Assembly (NCBI GenBank): GCA_019746355.1
Contig: JAIESC010000138.1
Span: forward strand, 1-41,648
DNA length: 41,648 bases
Source of the DNA: Xanthobacteraceae bacterium
GTDB lineage: Bacteria > Pseudomonadota > Alphaproteobacteria > Rhizobiales > Xanthobacteraceae
Direction of reading: 5' to 3'
A model generated the notes under the pieces. It saw only the letters and a list, made by a program, of their open reading frames with translations. It searched no databases and was not told the origin of the DNA. Both the position numbers and the translations under genes were made by a program. The first letter of the stretch is position 1. Each line of letters begins with the position of its first letter. Positions 1 through 7,545 of this stretch are shown piece after piece.

Positions 1-390
1 ATTCTCGATCTGACCGAGCAGATGGCGGAGCCCGAGCCGCCGAGCTTCCAGACCATCGACGGCCAGAACGACGTGATCTTCGCCGACCCGCAGCCGGAGC
101 CGCCGCCGCGAATGGCCGAACCACCGCCGCGCGCGCCCGCGCCACCGCCGCCAGTTGCCGCCGAGCCGGCCGAACACCCGCTGCTGTCGAACTCGGCCAC
201 CGCCGCGGTCGACTCTGCGTTCAACACGCTCGCCCAGACCGTGCTGGTGCAGAACGCCCGCACGCTGGAAGACCTCGTGCGGGAAATGCTGCGGCCGCTG
301 CTGAAATCCTGGCTGGACGACAACCTGCCGGGCATGGTCGAGCGGATCGTGCGAGCCGAGATCGAACGGGTCTCGCGCGGACGCGGCTGA
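1..390 (+). CDS. popZ: PopZ / DUF2497 polar organizing protein, C-terminal part (5' end outside window)
   Basis: The reading frame is open from base 1 and ends with TGA at 388-390, so only the C-terminal ~129 residues are present. They consist of a proline- and glutamate-rich acidic linker followed by the conserved C-terminal helices of PopZ: a helix around FNTLAQTVL, then LEDLVREMLRPLLKSWLDDN and LPGMVERIVRAEIERV. PopZ self-assembles at the cell pole and tethers the chromosome origin through ParB; the C-terminal helices drive oligomerisation and the P/E-rich linker keeps the matrix porous (family knowledge). In many Hyphomicrobiales this gene lies directly before valS. Here valS begins at 12119, so about 11.7 kb of haem-uptake and exporter genes lie between them. 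Confidence 0.88.
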   Translation: MLDLTEQMAEPEPPSFQTIDGQNDVIFADPQPEPPPRMAEPPPRAPAPPPPVAAEPAEHPLLSNSATAAVDSAFNTLAQTVLVQNARTLEDLVREMLRPLLKSWLDDNLPGMVERIVRAEIERVSRGRG

Positions 391-418
391 CCGGCGATCT
401 CGGCGGCGTTTTTTAACA

Positions 419-519
419 GGCTGCTGAAAACCCTCCCGCGGTGATTCCGGGCGCCGCCGTAAGCGCGTGAACGCGCTGGCGCGCGCCCTGGAATGACGCC
501 CCGAACTTTTTCAGCAGCC
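419..519. repeat. MITE-like element with 12-bp terminal inverted repeats
   Basis: GGCTGCTGAAAA at 419-430 is matched by its exact reverse complement at 508-519, enclosing about 77 bases of GC-rich sequence. The element fills the gap between the stops of popZ and hmuV, which converge. It encodes no protein. The ends resemble those of small non-autonomous insertion elements; that is a resemblance recalled from rhizobial genomes, not a search result. The same fold could act as a bidirectional terminator. A T6 run at 409-414 just before it could help end popZ transcription. Confidence 0.5.
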
Positions 520-521
520 AG

Positions 522-1316
522 TTACGCCTTGCGTGCCTGATGGGGCAGCACGAAGGGCGCGTCCGCGTCCGGCATGCGGCCGACCGCATCTGCGACCCCG
601 AATGCTTCGCTGAGCAGTGCGTTCGTGATGGTCAGCTCCGGTGGGCCGTCGGCCGCAATCCGGCCGCCGGCCAGGACGACCACGCGGCGAGCAAGCAGCG
701 CGGCCAGATTGAGATCATGCAGGATGGCGATGACGGTGACCCCGCGCGACGCCCTGCGGCGCGTGGCGGCGACCAGATCCAGTTGATGGCGCAGGTCGAG
801 GCTCGCGGTCGGCTCATCGAGCAGCATGATGCCGGGACCATGCGCCATCTCCCCGCAGGTCGCCTGCACGAGCACACGCGCAAAATGGACGCGCTGCTGT
901 TCGCCGCCGGACAACGTGCCGATGATGCGCTCGCGAAATCCGTCAAGCTCCAACTCGGCGAGCGCTGCGTCGATCAACTCCTCCACGGCAGGCCCGCTTT
1001 GCTCGCCGGCTCCCATGCGGACGATCTCGGCGACGGTGAACGGAAACGCGACCGTGATGCTCTGCGACAGAACCGCCCGGTGCAGCGCGAGCGCGCGCGG
1101 CGTGTAGCTTTTGAGGTCGCGACCCCTGAGCCTGACGGCTCCGCTGCTGGCGGCAAGCTCGCCGGACAACGCCCGCAGCAGCGTCGACTTGCCGGCGCCG
1201 TTCGCGCCAACCAGCGCCACCGTTTCGCCCGGTGCGATCGACATCGAGATGTCGCGGATCAGCGATTTGCCGCGGACCGCGATCGACAGCAACGAGGCTT
1301 CAAGCGCGGGTGGCAT
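522..1316 (-). CDS. hmuV: Haem ABC transporter ATP-binding protein HmuV
   Basis: ATPase of the HmuTUV haem importer, acting on the cytoplasmic face of the inner membrane. The 264-residue product has all ABC landmarks: Walker A GANGAGKST at about 37-45, Q-loop LSQ near 83-85, signature LSGGEQQRV at about 135-143, Walker B IMLLDEP at about 163-169 and a switch histidine in AILHDLNLAAL. Length fits HmuV (about 255-275). The ATG at 1316 lies just beyond the hmuU stop. A GTG at 1331 overlapping that stop in GTGA is an alternative start adding five residues; neither has a clear Shine-Dalgarno sequence, and coupling to hmuU favours the GTG somewhat. Last gene of the minus-strand operon hemP-hmuT-hmuU-hmuV. 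Confidence 0.92.
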   Translation of the reverse strand: MPPALEASLLSIAVRGKSLIRDISMSIAPGETVALVGANGAGKSTLLRALSGELAASSGAVRLRGRDLKSYTPRALALHRAVLSQSITVAFPFTVAEIVRMGAGEQSGPAVEELIDAALAELELDGFRERIIGTLSGGEQQRVHFARVLVQATCGEMAHGPGIMLLDEPTASLDLRHQLDLVAATRRRASRGVTVIAILHDLNLAALLARRVVVLAGGRIAADGPPELTITNALLSEAFGVADAVGRMPDADAPFVLPHQARKA

Positions 1317-1327
1317 GGGTCTGAGCG

Positions 1328-2419
1328 TCACAGACCGGCGAACGCGCGCTGGCGCAGCAGCACGCCGAGGAAGAACGGCGCGCCGACCAGCGCCGTGAGG
1401 ATGCCGATCGGTACTTCCGCGGGAGCCGCGATGGTGCGGGCGCAGGTGTCGGCGGCGATCATCAGGATGGCGCCGAGGCATGCCGCCGCCGGCAGCAGCA
1501 GGCGATGGCCCGGTCCCAGAATCAGCCGCAGGATATGCGGGATGACGATGCCGACGAAGCCGATGACGCCGGCAAACGCCACCGCGGCCCCGGTCATTGC
1601 CGCGACCAGCAGGATCGCGGCCTTCTTCAGGCGCTCGACCTGAATGCCCATATGGAACGCCTCGGTTTCGCCCAGCACCAGAAGGTCGAGCCCCCGGGCG
1701 ATCAGCGGCGTGGCGGCAAGCATCGCGGCCAGAAACGGCGCCACGATCACGACCTTGGCCCAGGTGGCGCCGCTGAGCGAGCCGAGCAGCCAGAACGTCA
1801 CGTCGCGCAACTGGCGGTCGTCGGCGATGAAAACCAGGAGCCCAATGCCGGCATTGGTGAGGGCGGCGATCGCCAGGCCGCCGAGCAGGAAGATGGCAAT
1901 CGACGTGCGGTGCTCGCGCGTCGCCACGCGATAGAGTACGGACGTCGCCACGAGCGATCCGAGAAACGCCGCGAACGGAAGAAATTCGAGCGCCACGGCG
2001 CCCTTGCCTTGGGCGGCGATCCGGTCGCCGATCACGATCGTGCTCGCGGCCGCAAGCGCGCCGCCGCTCGATACGCCGACCAGTGCCGGGTCGGCGAGGG
2101 GGTTGCGGAACAGGCCCTGCATGATGGCTCCGCTTGCCGCGAGCAGCGCGCCGACGATCATCGCCAGCGCGATACGCGGCAGGCGCACCGACCAGAGCAC
2201 GAGCGTGTCCCGTTGCAGCATGGCCGGATCAGCGCTGCCGAATGGCAGCCCCAGCGCCGCCGGCAACCGGGCGAGCGGAATTCCGGCGGCGCCAATCGTG
2301 ACGGCGATTGCCGCCGCAAGCAGCAAGGTCAGAAGCAGGATTGCGATGACGGTGCCGCGGCCGGCGATCCGCTGCAGCGAGAGCCGCGCGGTCCCTTGCT
2401 TGACCGTGTCCTGCGTCAT
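1328..2419 (-). CDS. hmuU: Haem ABC transporter permease HmuU (FecCD family)
   Basis: Inner-membrane permease that passes haem from HmuT to the cytoplasm, working as a dimer with HmuV (family role). The 363-residue protein has about ten hydrophobic segments. It shows FecCD/BtuC landmarks: RLPRIALAMIVGALLAASGAIMQGLFRNPLADPALVGV spans roughly residues 79-116, and GVIGFVGIVIPHILRLILGPGH, near residue 285, contains the glycine-rich coupling segment contacting the ATPase. Its ATG at 2419 overlaps the hmuT stop by four bases (ATGA), indicating translational coupling. Substrate is inferred as haem rather than siderophore from the neighbours hemP, hutX and the haem oxygenase. Confidence 0.93.
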   Translation of the reverse strand: MTQDTVKQGTARLSLQRIAGRGTVIAILLLTLLLAAAIAVTIGAAGIPLARLPAALGLPFGSADPAMLQRDTLVLWSVRLPRIALAMIVGALLAASGAIMQGLFRNPLADPALVGVSSGGALAAASTIVIGDRIAAQGKGAVALEFLPFAAFLGSLVATSVLYRVATREHRTSIAIFLLGGLAIAALTNAGIGLLVFIADDRQLRDVTFWLLGSLSGATWAKVVIVAPFLAAMLAATPLIARGLDLLVLGETEAFHMGIQVERLKKAAILLVAAMTGAAVAFAGVIGFVGIVIPHILRLILGPGHRLLLPAAACLGAILMIAADTCARTIAAPAEVPIGILTALVGAPFFLGVLLRQRAFAGL

Positions 2420-3402
2420 AACACGCCGCAGGTGTCGGCGGAGGCGGTCTTGTCTTCCGACGGCAGCGGCTTCGACTTGATTTCCGGATAGATCGATATC
2501 GCGAGGTCGCGCGCCGCCCGCGCGCTGCGCGGTCCGAAGCCCAGGAGATAAAGGCCGTCCATGGAGACGAAAGCCCTGCTGGCCGCGGCGGGCGTGGCGC
2601 CGAACGCCGGATGGGTGAACACCGCTTCCGATGTGAGGTTCTGGCCGGAGCTTCGTTCCATCACCAGGACGACATCCGGCTTGGCGGCGATCACGGCCTC
2701 GTCGTTGATCGGCTTGTAGCCTTCGTATTCGGCGATCGCGTTGTTGGCGCCGGCCAGCCGGATGATCCCGTCGGCGGCGGTGTTGCGTCCCGCCACCATC
2801 GCCCGGCCGCTGACGAACGACAGCACGAACAGCACGCGCTTAGGCTTGGCGATGGCACCCTTGACGGCAGCGAGCGCCGAGAGGTCGGCCTGCACCCGGT
2901 CGATCACGCATTGCCCGCGCGCCGCGGTGTCGGTGGCCTTGGCGACCAGGCCGATCTTTTCGACAATGCCTTCGCCGGTGAAGTGATCGGGCGCCACGAC
3001 GAGCGGAATGCCCGAGCTCTGAAGGATGGCGATGGTTTCCTTCGGTCCGGCGCCCTCGATCGTCACGATCAGGCTCGGCGCCAGTCCAAGCACGCCCTCC
3101 GGCGAAAGCTGACGCATATAGCCGACGCTCTTCTTCTCGCTGGCCGCCCCCGGCGGATAGAGGCTCGTCGTGTCGATGGCGACGATTTTCTTCTCGAGGC
3201 CGAGCGCGTAGAGGATTTCGGTGATCGCCCCGCCGATCGAAACGATCCGGCTGGTATCCTGCACGTTGACGCGCCGCCCGGTCGCGTCCTCGAGCGTGAC
3301 GGTGCGGGCGGGGCCCGCGGCGAGTGCCGTCAGCAACGCCGCGCACGCGAACGTGATCGAAAAGCGCAGCGGCACGCGGGCTGATGTCACGAGGTCTCCC
3401 AC
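2416..3402 (-). CDS. hmuT: Periplasmic haem-binding protein HmuT
   Basis: Solute-binding component of the haem ABC importer, 328 residues. The N-terminus has a signal peptide (RFSITFACAALLTALAAG) after a short polar stretch; there is no lipobox cysteine, so it is probably a soluble periplasmic protein. The mature part follows the class III binding-protein fold: VTLEDATGRRVNV, then RIVSIGGAITEILYALGL, a LAPSLIVTIEGAGPKE segment and a second lobe with KPDVVLVMERS. A later ATG in the first residues could be the true start. It lies six bases after hemP and overlaps hmuU, within one operon. Confidence 0.92.
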   Translation of the reverse strand: MGDLVTSARVPLRFSITFACAALLTALAAGPARTVTLEDATGRRVNVQDTSRIVSIGGAITEILYALGLEKKIVAIDTTSLYPPGAASEKKSVGYMRQLSPEGVLGLAPSLIVTIEGAGPKETIAILQSSGIPLVVAPDHFTGEGIVEKIGLVAKATDTAARGQCVIDRVQADLSALAAVKGAIAKPKRVLFVLSFVSGRAMVAGRNTAADGIIRLAGANNAIAEYEGYKPINDEAVIAAKPDVVLVMERSSGQNLTSEAVFTHPAFGATPAAASRAFVSMDGLYLLGFGPRSARAARDLAISIYPEIKSKPLPSEDKTASADTCGVL

Positions 3403-3406
3403 CGGT

Positions 3407-3613
3407 TCACTTGGTCAGGATCAGCTTGTTCTGCGCGGTCAGCCGCAGGCGGTAGGTCTCTCCCGCATGCGAAATGGCGATCTCGCGTGTTGTGACGAAC
3501 AGGTCCCGGCTGTCGATGCAGTTGTCCGAAAGAACAATGCTGCGCGACGGGCCGGAAGAACTCCGCGGCTGCGCCGGTTCGTTCGTTTTGTCTTGGTCCG
3601 AAGCCGGGGTCAT
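3407..3613 (-). CDS. hemP: Haemin uptake protein HemP
   Basis: Small 68-residue protein with a disordered, Ser/Pro-rich N-terminus and the conserved HemP C-terminal core: ISR/DSRDLF-like segment (CIDSRDLF), REIAISHAGETYRLRLTAQ and terminal NKLILTK. HemP is the usual first gene of proteobacterial haem-uptake operons. In some beta- and alphaproteobacteria HemP/HmuP acts as a co-activator of the haem receptor gene, and that role fits its position divergent from the receptor. It is separated from hmuT by only four bases. Identification is confident despite the small size because of the conserved tail. Confidence 0.9.
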   Translation of the reverse strand: MTPASDQDKTNEPAQPRSSSGPSRSIVLSDNCIDSRDLFVTTREIAISHAGETYRLRLTAQNKLILTK

Positions 3614-3661
3614 TTGTGTCGATGCGCGCGCCGCTGATCTATGCGTGCCGAATACTTGTTG

Positions 3662-3720
3662 ATTTGAGCGATTTTAAAGTAGTTAATTTGGATACCTCTG
3701 TAGTTTAGAGCGATTTGACT
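3662..3720. promoter_or_regulatory. Divergent control region between hemP and the haem receptor, with repeated GAGCGATTT
   Basis: The 278 bases between hemP (start 3613) and the receptor (start 3892) contain an AT-rich island unlike the surrounding DNA. In it GAGCGATTT occurs twice as a direct repeat, at 3666-3674 and 3708-3716. The second lies in TTTAGAGCGATTTGA, which partly resembles the iron-control element bound by Irr in Bradyrhizobium (consensus recalled as TTTAGAA-N3-TTCTAAA). Iron control of both transcripts is expected from known haem loci; which regulator binds (Irr, RirA or Fur) cannot be decided from this sequence. Confidence 0.4.
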
Positions 3721-3891
3721 TTACATTTCATAGTCTTGACGTCGATAATACATGGCCGATACAAAAGCAACACTGTGCGGTTCCAAAGGTCTGCACGGGA
3801 GCCAGCCAGCCAGCCTCGCGCGTCCGCGCGATCGCCCGCCAGCCCGCCACATCGAAAAACGCGCCCAAAGCGGCGCTACGCGGGGGTGTCA

Positions 3892-6075
3892 ATGTCTGGC
3901 TGGACGCAGCGCGCACGCGCGCTGGTTTTGAGAGTTTCGACAATTGCGTTGACCGTGGCCTGCGGTTCGGGGTCCGCGCAGGCGCAGGGAACAGTGATGC
4001 TCGAGCCAATCACCGTGCTTGCCACCAAGACCCTGGAGAAAACCTGGGAATCGATGGCGGCGGTCAGCTCGATCCGCCAGGAGCAAATCGATCGGATCAT
4101 GCCCAGCCGGACGTCCGACCTCTTGAATGGCGTGCCGGGCGTCTGGGTTCAGGAGCGCGCCGATGATCCCGGAACCGCCGTCAATATCCGCGGCTTGCAG
4201 GATTTCGGCCGGGTTGCGGTGGTGATTGACGGGGCGCGTCAGAACTTCCAGCGCACCGGTCACAATGCCGATGGCGTCTTCTACCTCGATCCCGAGCTCA
4301 TCGGCGGCGTCGACGTGGTGCGCGGGCCGGTTGCCAACATTTATGGCTCGGGCGCCATCGGCGGCGTGGTGTCCTTCACGACCAAGGATGTGGACGATGT
4401 GCTGCAGCCTGGTCAGGTCTGGGGGTCTCTGAGCCGAGGGGAGCTCGGCTCGAACCAGGTTCAGGGCATGGGTTCGACGTTCTTCGCGGTTCGCCCCAAT
4501 GCCAATTTCGATTTCATGGTCGGCGCGGTTGCCCGGTCGAAGTCCAACTACCACGACGCCAACGGCAACGAGATCGAGAACACCAAGTTCAAGGACTGGA
4601 GCGGGATCGCCAAGGCGACGTTCCGGCCTGCCGACGGTCATCAGGTGAAATTCGGTTTCATCAATTTCGATACGAAATACAACACCGGGCAGACCCCGTC
4701 CTCCATCTACTCGACCGAGGTGGACAATCAGATCGCGAATGCGCGCTGGATCTATTCCCGGCCGGGCGATCGCCTGTTCGATTTCGACGGCAATGTCTAT
4801 TGGACGCGAACGGCGACTGACCAGCTCAAGACTGCGGGCACTGGCAGCGCGGTGTCGGGCCGCATCGGCGACAAGCGCAACTTTACGATCGAGACCGTTG
4901 GCTTCGACGCCCGCAACACCTCGCGTTTCGACACCGGTCCCGTGCGACACGCCCTGACTTATGGCGGTGACGCTTTCCGCGACGAGGTGGATACCACCGG
5001 ATTCGGCACGGTTTTCACGCCGTCCGGCGAACGCACCGTGTCGGGCGCGTTCGCGCAACTGAAGTCGAACTTTGCCAACTGGTTGGAGGTCATCAGCGCG
5101 GTGCGCTACGACCAATACGGGCTCACAGGCGGCGGCGTCAGCTCCGATGGCTCACGGGTGTCGCCCAAGGTGACGGTCGGCATCACCCCGGTGTCCTGGA
5201 TCACTCCATATGTCACCTATGCCGAAGGCTACCGGGCTCCCGCAGTCACCGAGACGCTGGTCACCGGAACGCATCCCGTGTTTCCGCAGTTCGACCTCTT
5301 GCCGAACCCGCTGCTGCGGCCCGAGATCGGCAAAACCAAGGAGGCCGGCGTCAACTTGCGGTTCGACAACGTGCTCGCACAGGGCGATGCGTTTCGCGCG
5401 AAGGCCAACGTCTATCGCAACGACGTCGAAGATTTCATTGAGTTTACGCTGGTCAATTTCGGCGCGACGGCGGCGGGAGGAAGGGTCTGCACCAATTTGA
5501 TCGACCCGAATGGGGCGCCTCCGCCTCCGCCGTTTCCCGGCTTCTGCCAGCAGTATCAGAACATCCCGCATGCGCGGCTCGAGGGCGTCGAGGTCGAAAC
5601 CAGCTACGATGCCGGGTCATGGTTCGGCGGGGTCAACTATAGTCATGTGAAAGGGCGCAATGCCGACAGCGGCGAGCCGCTCGCGAAAATTCCGCCCGGC
5701 TCGGTGATGACGACGCTCGGCACTCGCCTGCTCGATCGTAAGCTCACGCTTGCCGTGCGCTGGCAGTGGGTCGCCGCCAAGACATTGGACGAGATTCCGC
5801 TCTCGGACGGCACCCCGCGGACACCGGTGTTCCCACCGACCGAAGCCTACAACGTCGTCAATTTTTATGCCGGCTACACGCCGAAGCCCGGCGTCCTCGC
5901 GTCGTTGTCGATCGAAAATCTGCTGAACGAGCAGTATGCGCGCTACATGACGTCGTACCCAAGCCCGACCGGCACCGGCACACCGATCGCGTTTCCGCAG
6001 CCGGGCCTGACCGTCAAGGGATCGTTGAAGATTCAGTTCGGGCAGGACGCCGTCGCCGCGAACGGCAGGGGGTGA
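3892..6075 (+). CDS. hmuR: TonB-dependent haem/haemoglobin receptor (HmuR/BhuR type)
   Basis: Outer-membrane haem receptor of 727 residues. The start at 3892 is chosen because it follows a GGGGG Shine-Dalgarno and begins a normal signal peptide ending near AQAQ; the upstream open frame to 3715 is ignored. A TonB box-like ITVLATKT follows the signal peptide. The plug carries VVIDGARQNFQRTGH with histidine 124 and ends near DVVRGPVANIYGSGAIGG. The barrel contains YRAP and NPLLRPE, equivalents of the FRAP and NPNL boxes of haem receptors, with histidine 461 between them; the two histidines match the haem-ligand positions known in HemR. Oddity: 11 residues extend past the phenylalanine that would normally end the barrel. 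Divergent from hemP, and first gene of the plus-strand haem operon. Confidence 0.92.
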   Translation: MSGWTQRARALVLRVSTIALTVACGSGSAQAQGTVMLEPITVLATKTLEKTWESMAAVSSIRQEQIDRIMPSRTSDLLNGVPGVWVQERADDPGTAVNIRGLQDFGRVAVVIDGARQNFQRTGHNADGVFYLDPELIGGVDVVRGPVANIYGSGAIGGVVSFTTKDVDDVLQPGQVWGSLSRGELGSNQVQGMGSTFFAVRPNANFDFMVGAVARSKSNYHDANGNEIENTKFKDWSGIAKATFRPADGHQVKFGFINFDTKYNTGQTPSSIYSTEVDNQIANARWIYSRPGDRLFDFDGNVYWTRTATDQLKTAGTGSAVSGRIGDKRNFTIETVGFDARNTSRFDTGPVRHALTYGGDAFRDEVDTTGFGTVFTPSGERTVSGAFAQLKSNFANWLEVISAVRYDQYGLTGGGVSSDGSRVSPKVTVGITPVSWITPYVTYAEGYRAPAVTETLVTGTHPVFPQFDLLPNPLLRPEIGKTKEAGVNLRFDNVLAQGDAFRAKANVYRNDVEDFIEFTLVNFGATAAGGRVCTNLIDPNGAPPPPPFPGFCQQYQNIPHARLEGVEVETSYDAGSWFGGVNYSHVKGRNADSGEPLAKIPPGSVMTTLGTRLLDRKLTLAVRWQWVAAKTLDEIPLSDGTPRTPVFPPTEAYNVVNFYAGYTPKPGVLASLSIENLLNEQYARYMTSYPSPTGTGTPIAFPQPGLTVKGSLKIQFGQDAVAANGRG

Positions 6076-6235
6076 CATCCGCAGGCAGAAGAAACTGATC
6101 GTCAACAGCGGCGCAAACGGCGCCGGGTGCGGGTTGCGTCGCCCTCCGTGGCGCGCCCGCGTCGCTTTCGCGTCTCAAAGAAGCCAGTTGGTTATCCGGC
6201 TATCAGATCAAGCGTAGTCAGACAGGAGTTCGAAA

Positions 6236-6571
6236 ATGTTCATCGCCATGAATCGGTTTCGCGTGAAGAAAGGCTCGGAAGATGCGTTCGAGAAGGTGTG
6301 GTCCAGCCGCGACTCCTATCTCGACCGCATGAAGGGCTTCGAGGAATTCCATCTGCTCAAGGGGCCGACACTCGAGGATCACACGCTCTACGCCACGCAC
6401 ACCGTGTGGAGCACGAAAGAGGACTTCGAGGCCTGGACCAAGTCCGAGGAATTCCGCGCCGCGCACGCGCGCGCCGGCAACAACACCACCGGTTCGCTTT
6501 ATCTCGATCACCCCAAGTTTGAAGGTTTCGAGGTCAGGCAGACATTGGCGCCGAACAGGGCCGTTGCCTGA
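6236..6571 (+). CDS. hmuD: Haem-degrading monooxygenase, HmuD/HmuQ (IsdG-like) family
   Basis: A 111-residue protein of the antibiotic biosynthesis monooxygenase fold. IsdG enzymes open the haem ring to release iron; HmuD and HmuQ are the Bradyrhizobium versions. The catalytic triad of IsdG (Asn-Trp-His) can be placed here as N6 in AMNRFRV, W67 in FEAWTKS and H77 in FRAAHA, at the expected spacing. An AGGAG Shine-Dalgarno lies at 6222-6226, ten bases before the ATG. It sits 160 bases after the receptor and 23 bases before hutX, so it probably belongs to the same operon. hmuQ is the alternative symbol; sequence alone does not separate them. Confidence 0.87.
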   Translation: MFIAMNRFRVKKGSEDAFEKVWSSRDSYLDRMKGFEEFHLLKGPTLEDHTLYATHTVWSTKEDFEAWTKSEEFRAAHARAGNNTTGSLYLDHPKFEGFEVRQTLAPNRAVA

Positions 6572-6594
6572 TTTGCGCGCGACCTGAGCGAGCC

Positions 6595-7119
6595 ATGAAA
6601 GACACGGCAGCCCAATTGAAGCTCACCGCCGCGCTCGCGGCGGAGCCCGGCGCGGTGTTCGAGACCGTCGCCAAGGACCACAATGCAACCTTGCGGCAGA
6701 CCGTCGAGGCGCTGCCGGGAGCGATGCGTCGCTTCGCGCCGGCGGCGAGTTTCGTCGAGATCATGGGCGAGGTCGCAAGCTGGGGCGACGTCACCCTGAT
6801 CATCCATTCCGACGACGGCGTGATGGAGTTCACCGGGCCGATCCCGGCCGGGACGGTCGGGCACGGCTATTACAATCTCGCCGGTCGCACCGGCTTCCAC
6901 GGTCACCTGAAGCACGAGCGCTGCGCCGGTATCGCCTTCGTCGAGCGGCCGTTCTTCGGCCGCCCGTCCGCGTCGATCCTGTTCTTCAATCTGGACGGCG
7001 GCGTGATGTTCAAAATCTTTGTCGGCCGCGACGAGAAGCGGGACCTGCTGGCGAACCAGCTTGCCGCATTCCGTGCGATGGCCGACCGATTGTGCGAAGC
7101 GCAGCGGAGGAGCGCGTGA
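6595..7119 (+). CDS. hutX: Haem utilization cytosolic carrier HutX (HugX/HuvX) family
   Basis: A 174-residue cytosolic protein of the ChuX/HutX family, which binds haem after import and passes it to degrading enzymes. Typical segments are visible: LPGAMRRFAPAASFVEIMGE near residues 41-60, WGDVTLIIHSDDGVMEFTG near 62-80, GHGYYNL-GRTGFHGHL near 88-104, and a C-terminal FFGRPSASILFFNLDGGVMFKIFVGRDEKR. The final helix LLANQLAAFRAMADRL is also usual. Its stop overlaps the start of the next gene (GTGA), showing translational coupling. It lies directly after the haem monooxygenase, a plausible recipient of its haem. Confidence 0.88.
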   Translation: MKDTAAQLKLTAALAAEPGAVFETVAKDHNATLRQTVEALPGAMRRFAPAASFVEIMGEVASWGDVTLIIHSDDGVMEFTGPIPAGTVGHGYYNLAGRTGFHGHLKHERCAGIAFVERPFFGRPSASILFFNLDGGVMFKIFVGRDEKRDLLANQLAAFRAMADRLCEAQRRSA

Positions 7120-7535
7120 AACCTGTGGTCTTTGCATCGGCGGCGATGCTTGCCATCCCGGCCGCCGCGCCCGCGGCGCCGAACGAGCCGGCCGATCAAA
7201 TACGCGTCGAGTTGAACAGCGCGGAGAGCGCCCAGGGCCGCTGCCGCATGTCGTTTGTCATCGAGAACAAGGGCGAGGCCGCCGTCGACAGCCTGAAGCT
7301 CGACTTCGCGGTGTTCGGCACCAACGGTGTCGTGCAGCGCCGCCTGGTGGCCGAGCTTGGCCCGTTGCGCCGTGCCAAGACCGTCGTGAAGGCCTTCGAG
7401 ATCGAGGGCGACTGCGCCTCCATCGGTTCGCTGCTGGTCAACGACGTGACCGCCTGCGCGCCCGGCGATGCCGGCGCGTGCCTCGACCGACTGGTCCTGG
7501 CCTCGCGGCTCACGAACGTCCGTTTCTTCAAGTGA
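7116..7535 (+). CDS. Small exported protein of unknown function in the haem operon
   Basis: Predicted 139-residue protein starting at GTG 7116, which overlaps the hutX stop by four bases and follows a strong GGAGGAG Shine-Dalgarno at about 7106-7112; an ATG at 7092 is less likely. The N-terminus is a signal peptide (VVFASAAMLAIPAAAPAAP, cleavage probably after APA). The mature part looks like a small beta-sandwich: RCRMSFVIENKGEAAVDSLKLDFAVF, followed by GVVQRRLVAELGPLRRAKTVVKAFEIEG, and three cysteines (GDCASI, TACAPG, GACLDR) that could form disulfides in the periplasm. I do not recognise a named family. It lies 10 bases upstream of exbB, so it is co-expressed with haem uptake and TonB energisation. 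Confidence 0.8.
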   Translation: MKPVVFASAAMLAIPAAAPAAPNEPADQIRVELNSAESAQGRCRMSFVIENKGEAAVDSLKLDFAVFGTNGVVQRRLVAELGPLRRAKTVVKAFEIEGDCASIGSLLVNDVTACAPGDAGACLDRLVLASRLTNVRFFK

Positions 7536-7545
7536 GGGCTGCCCC

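Noticed and set aside
391..415. Intrinsic terminator for popZ before the T6 run
   Set aside because: The stem upstream of the T run is weak; kept only as a comment under the inverted-repeat element.
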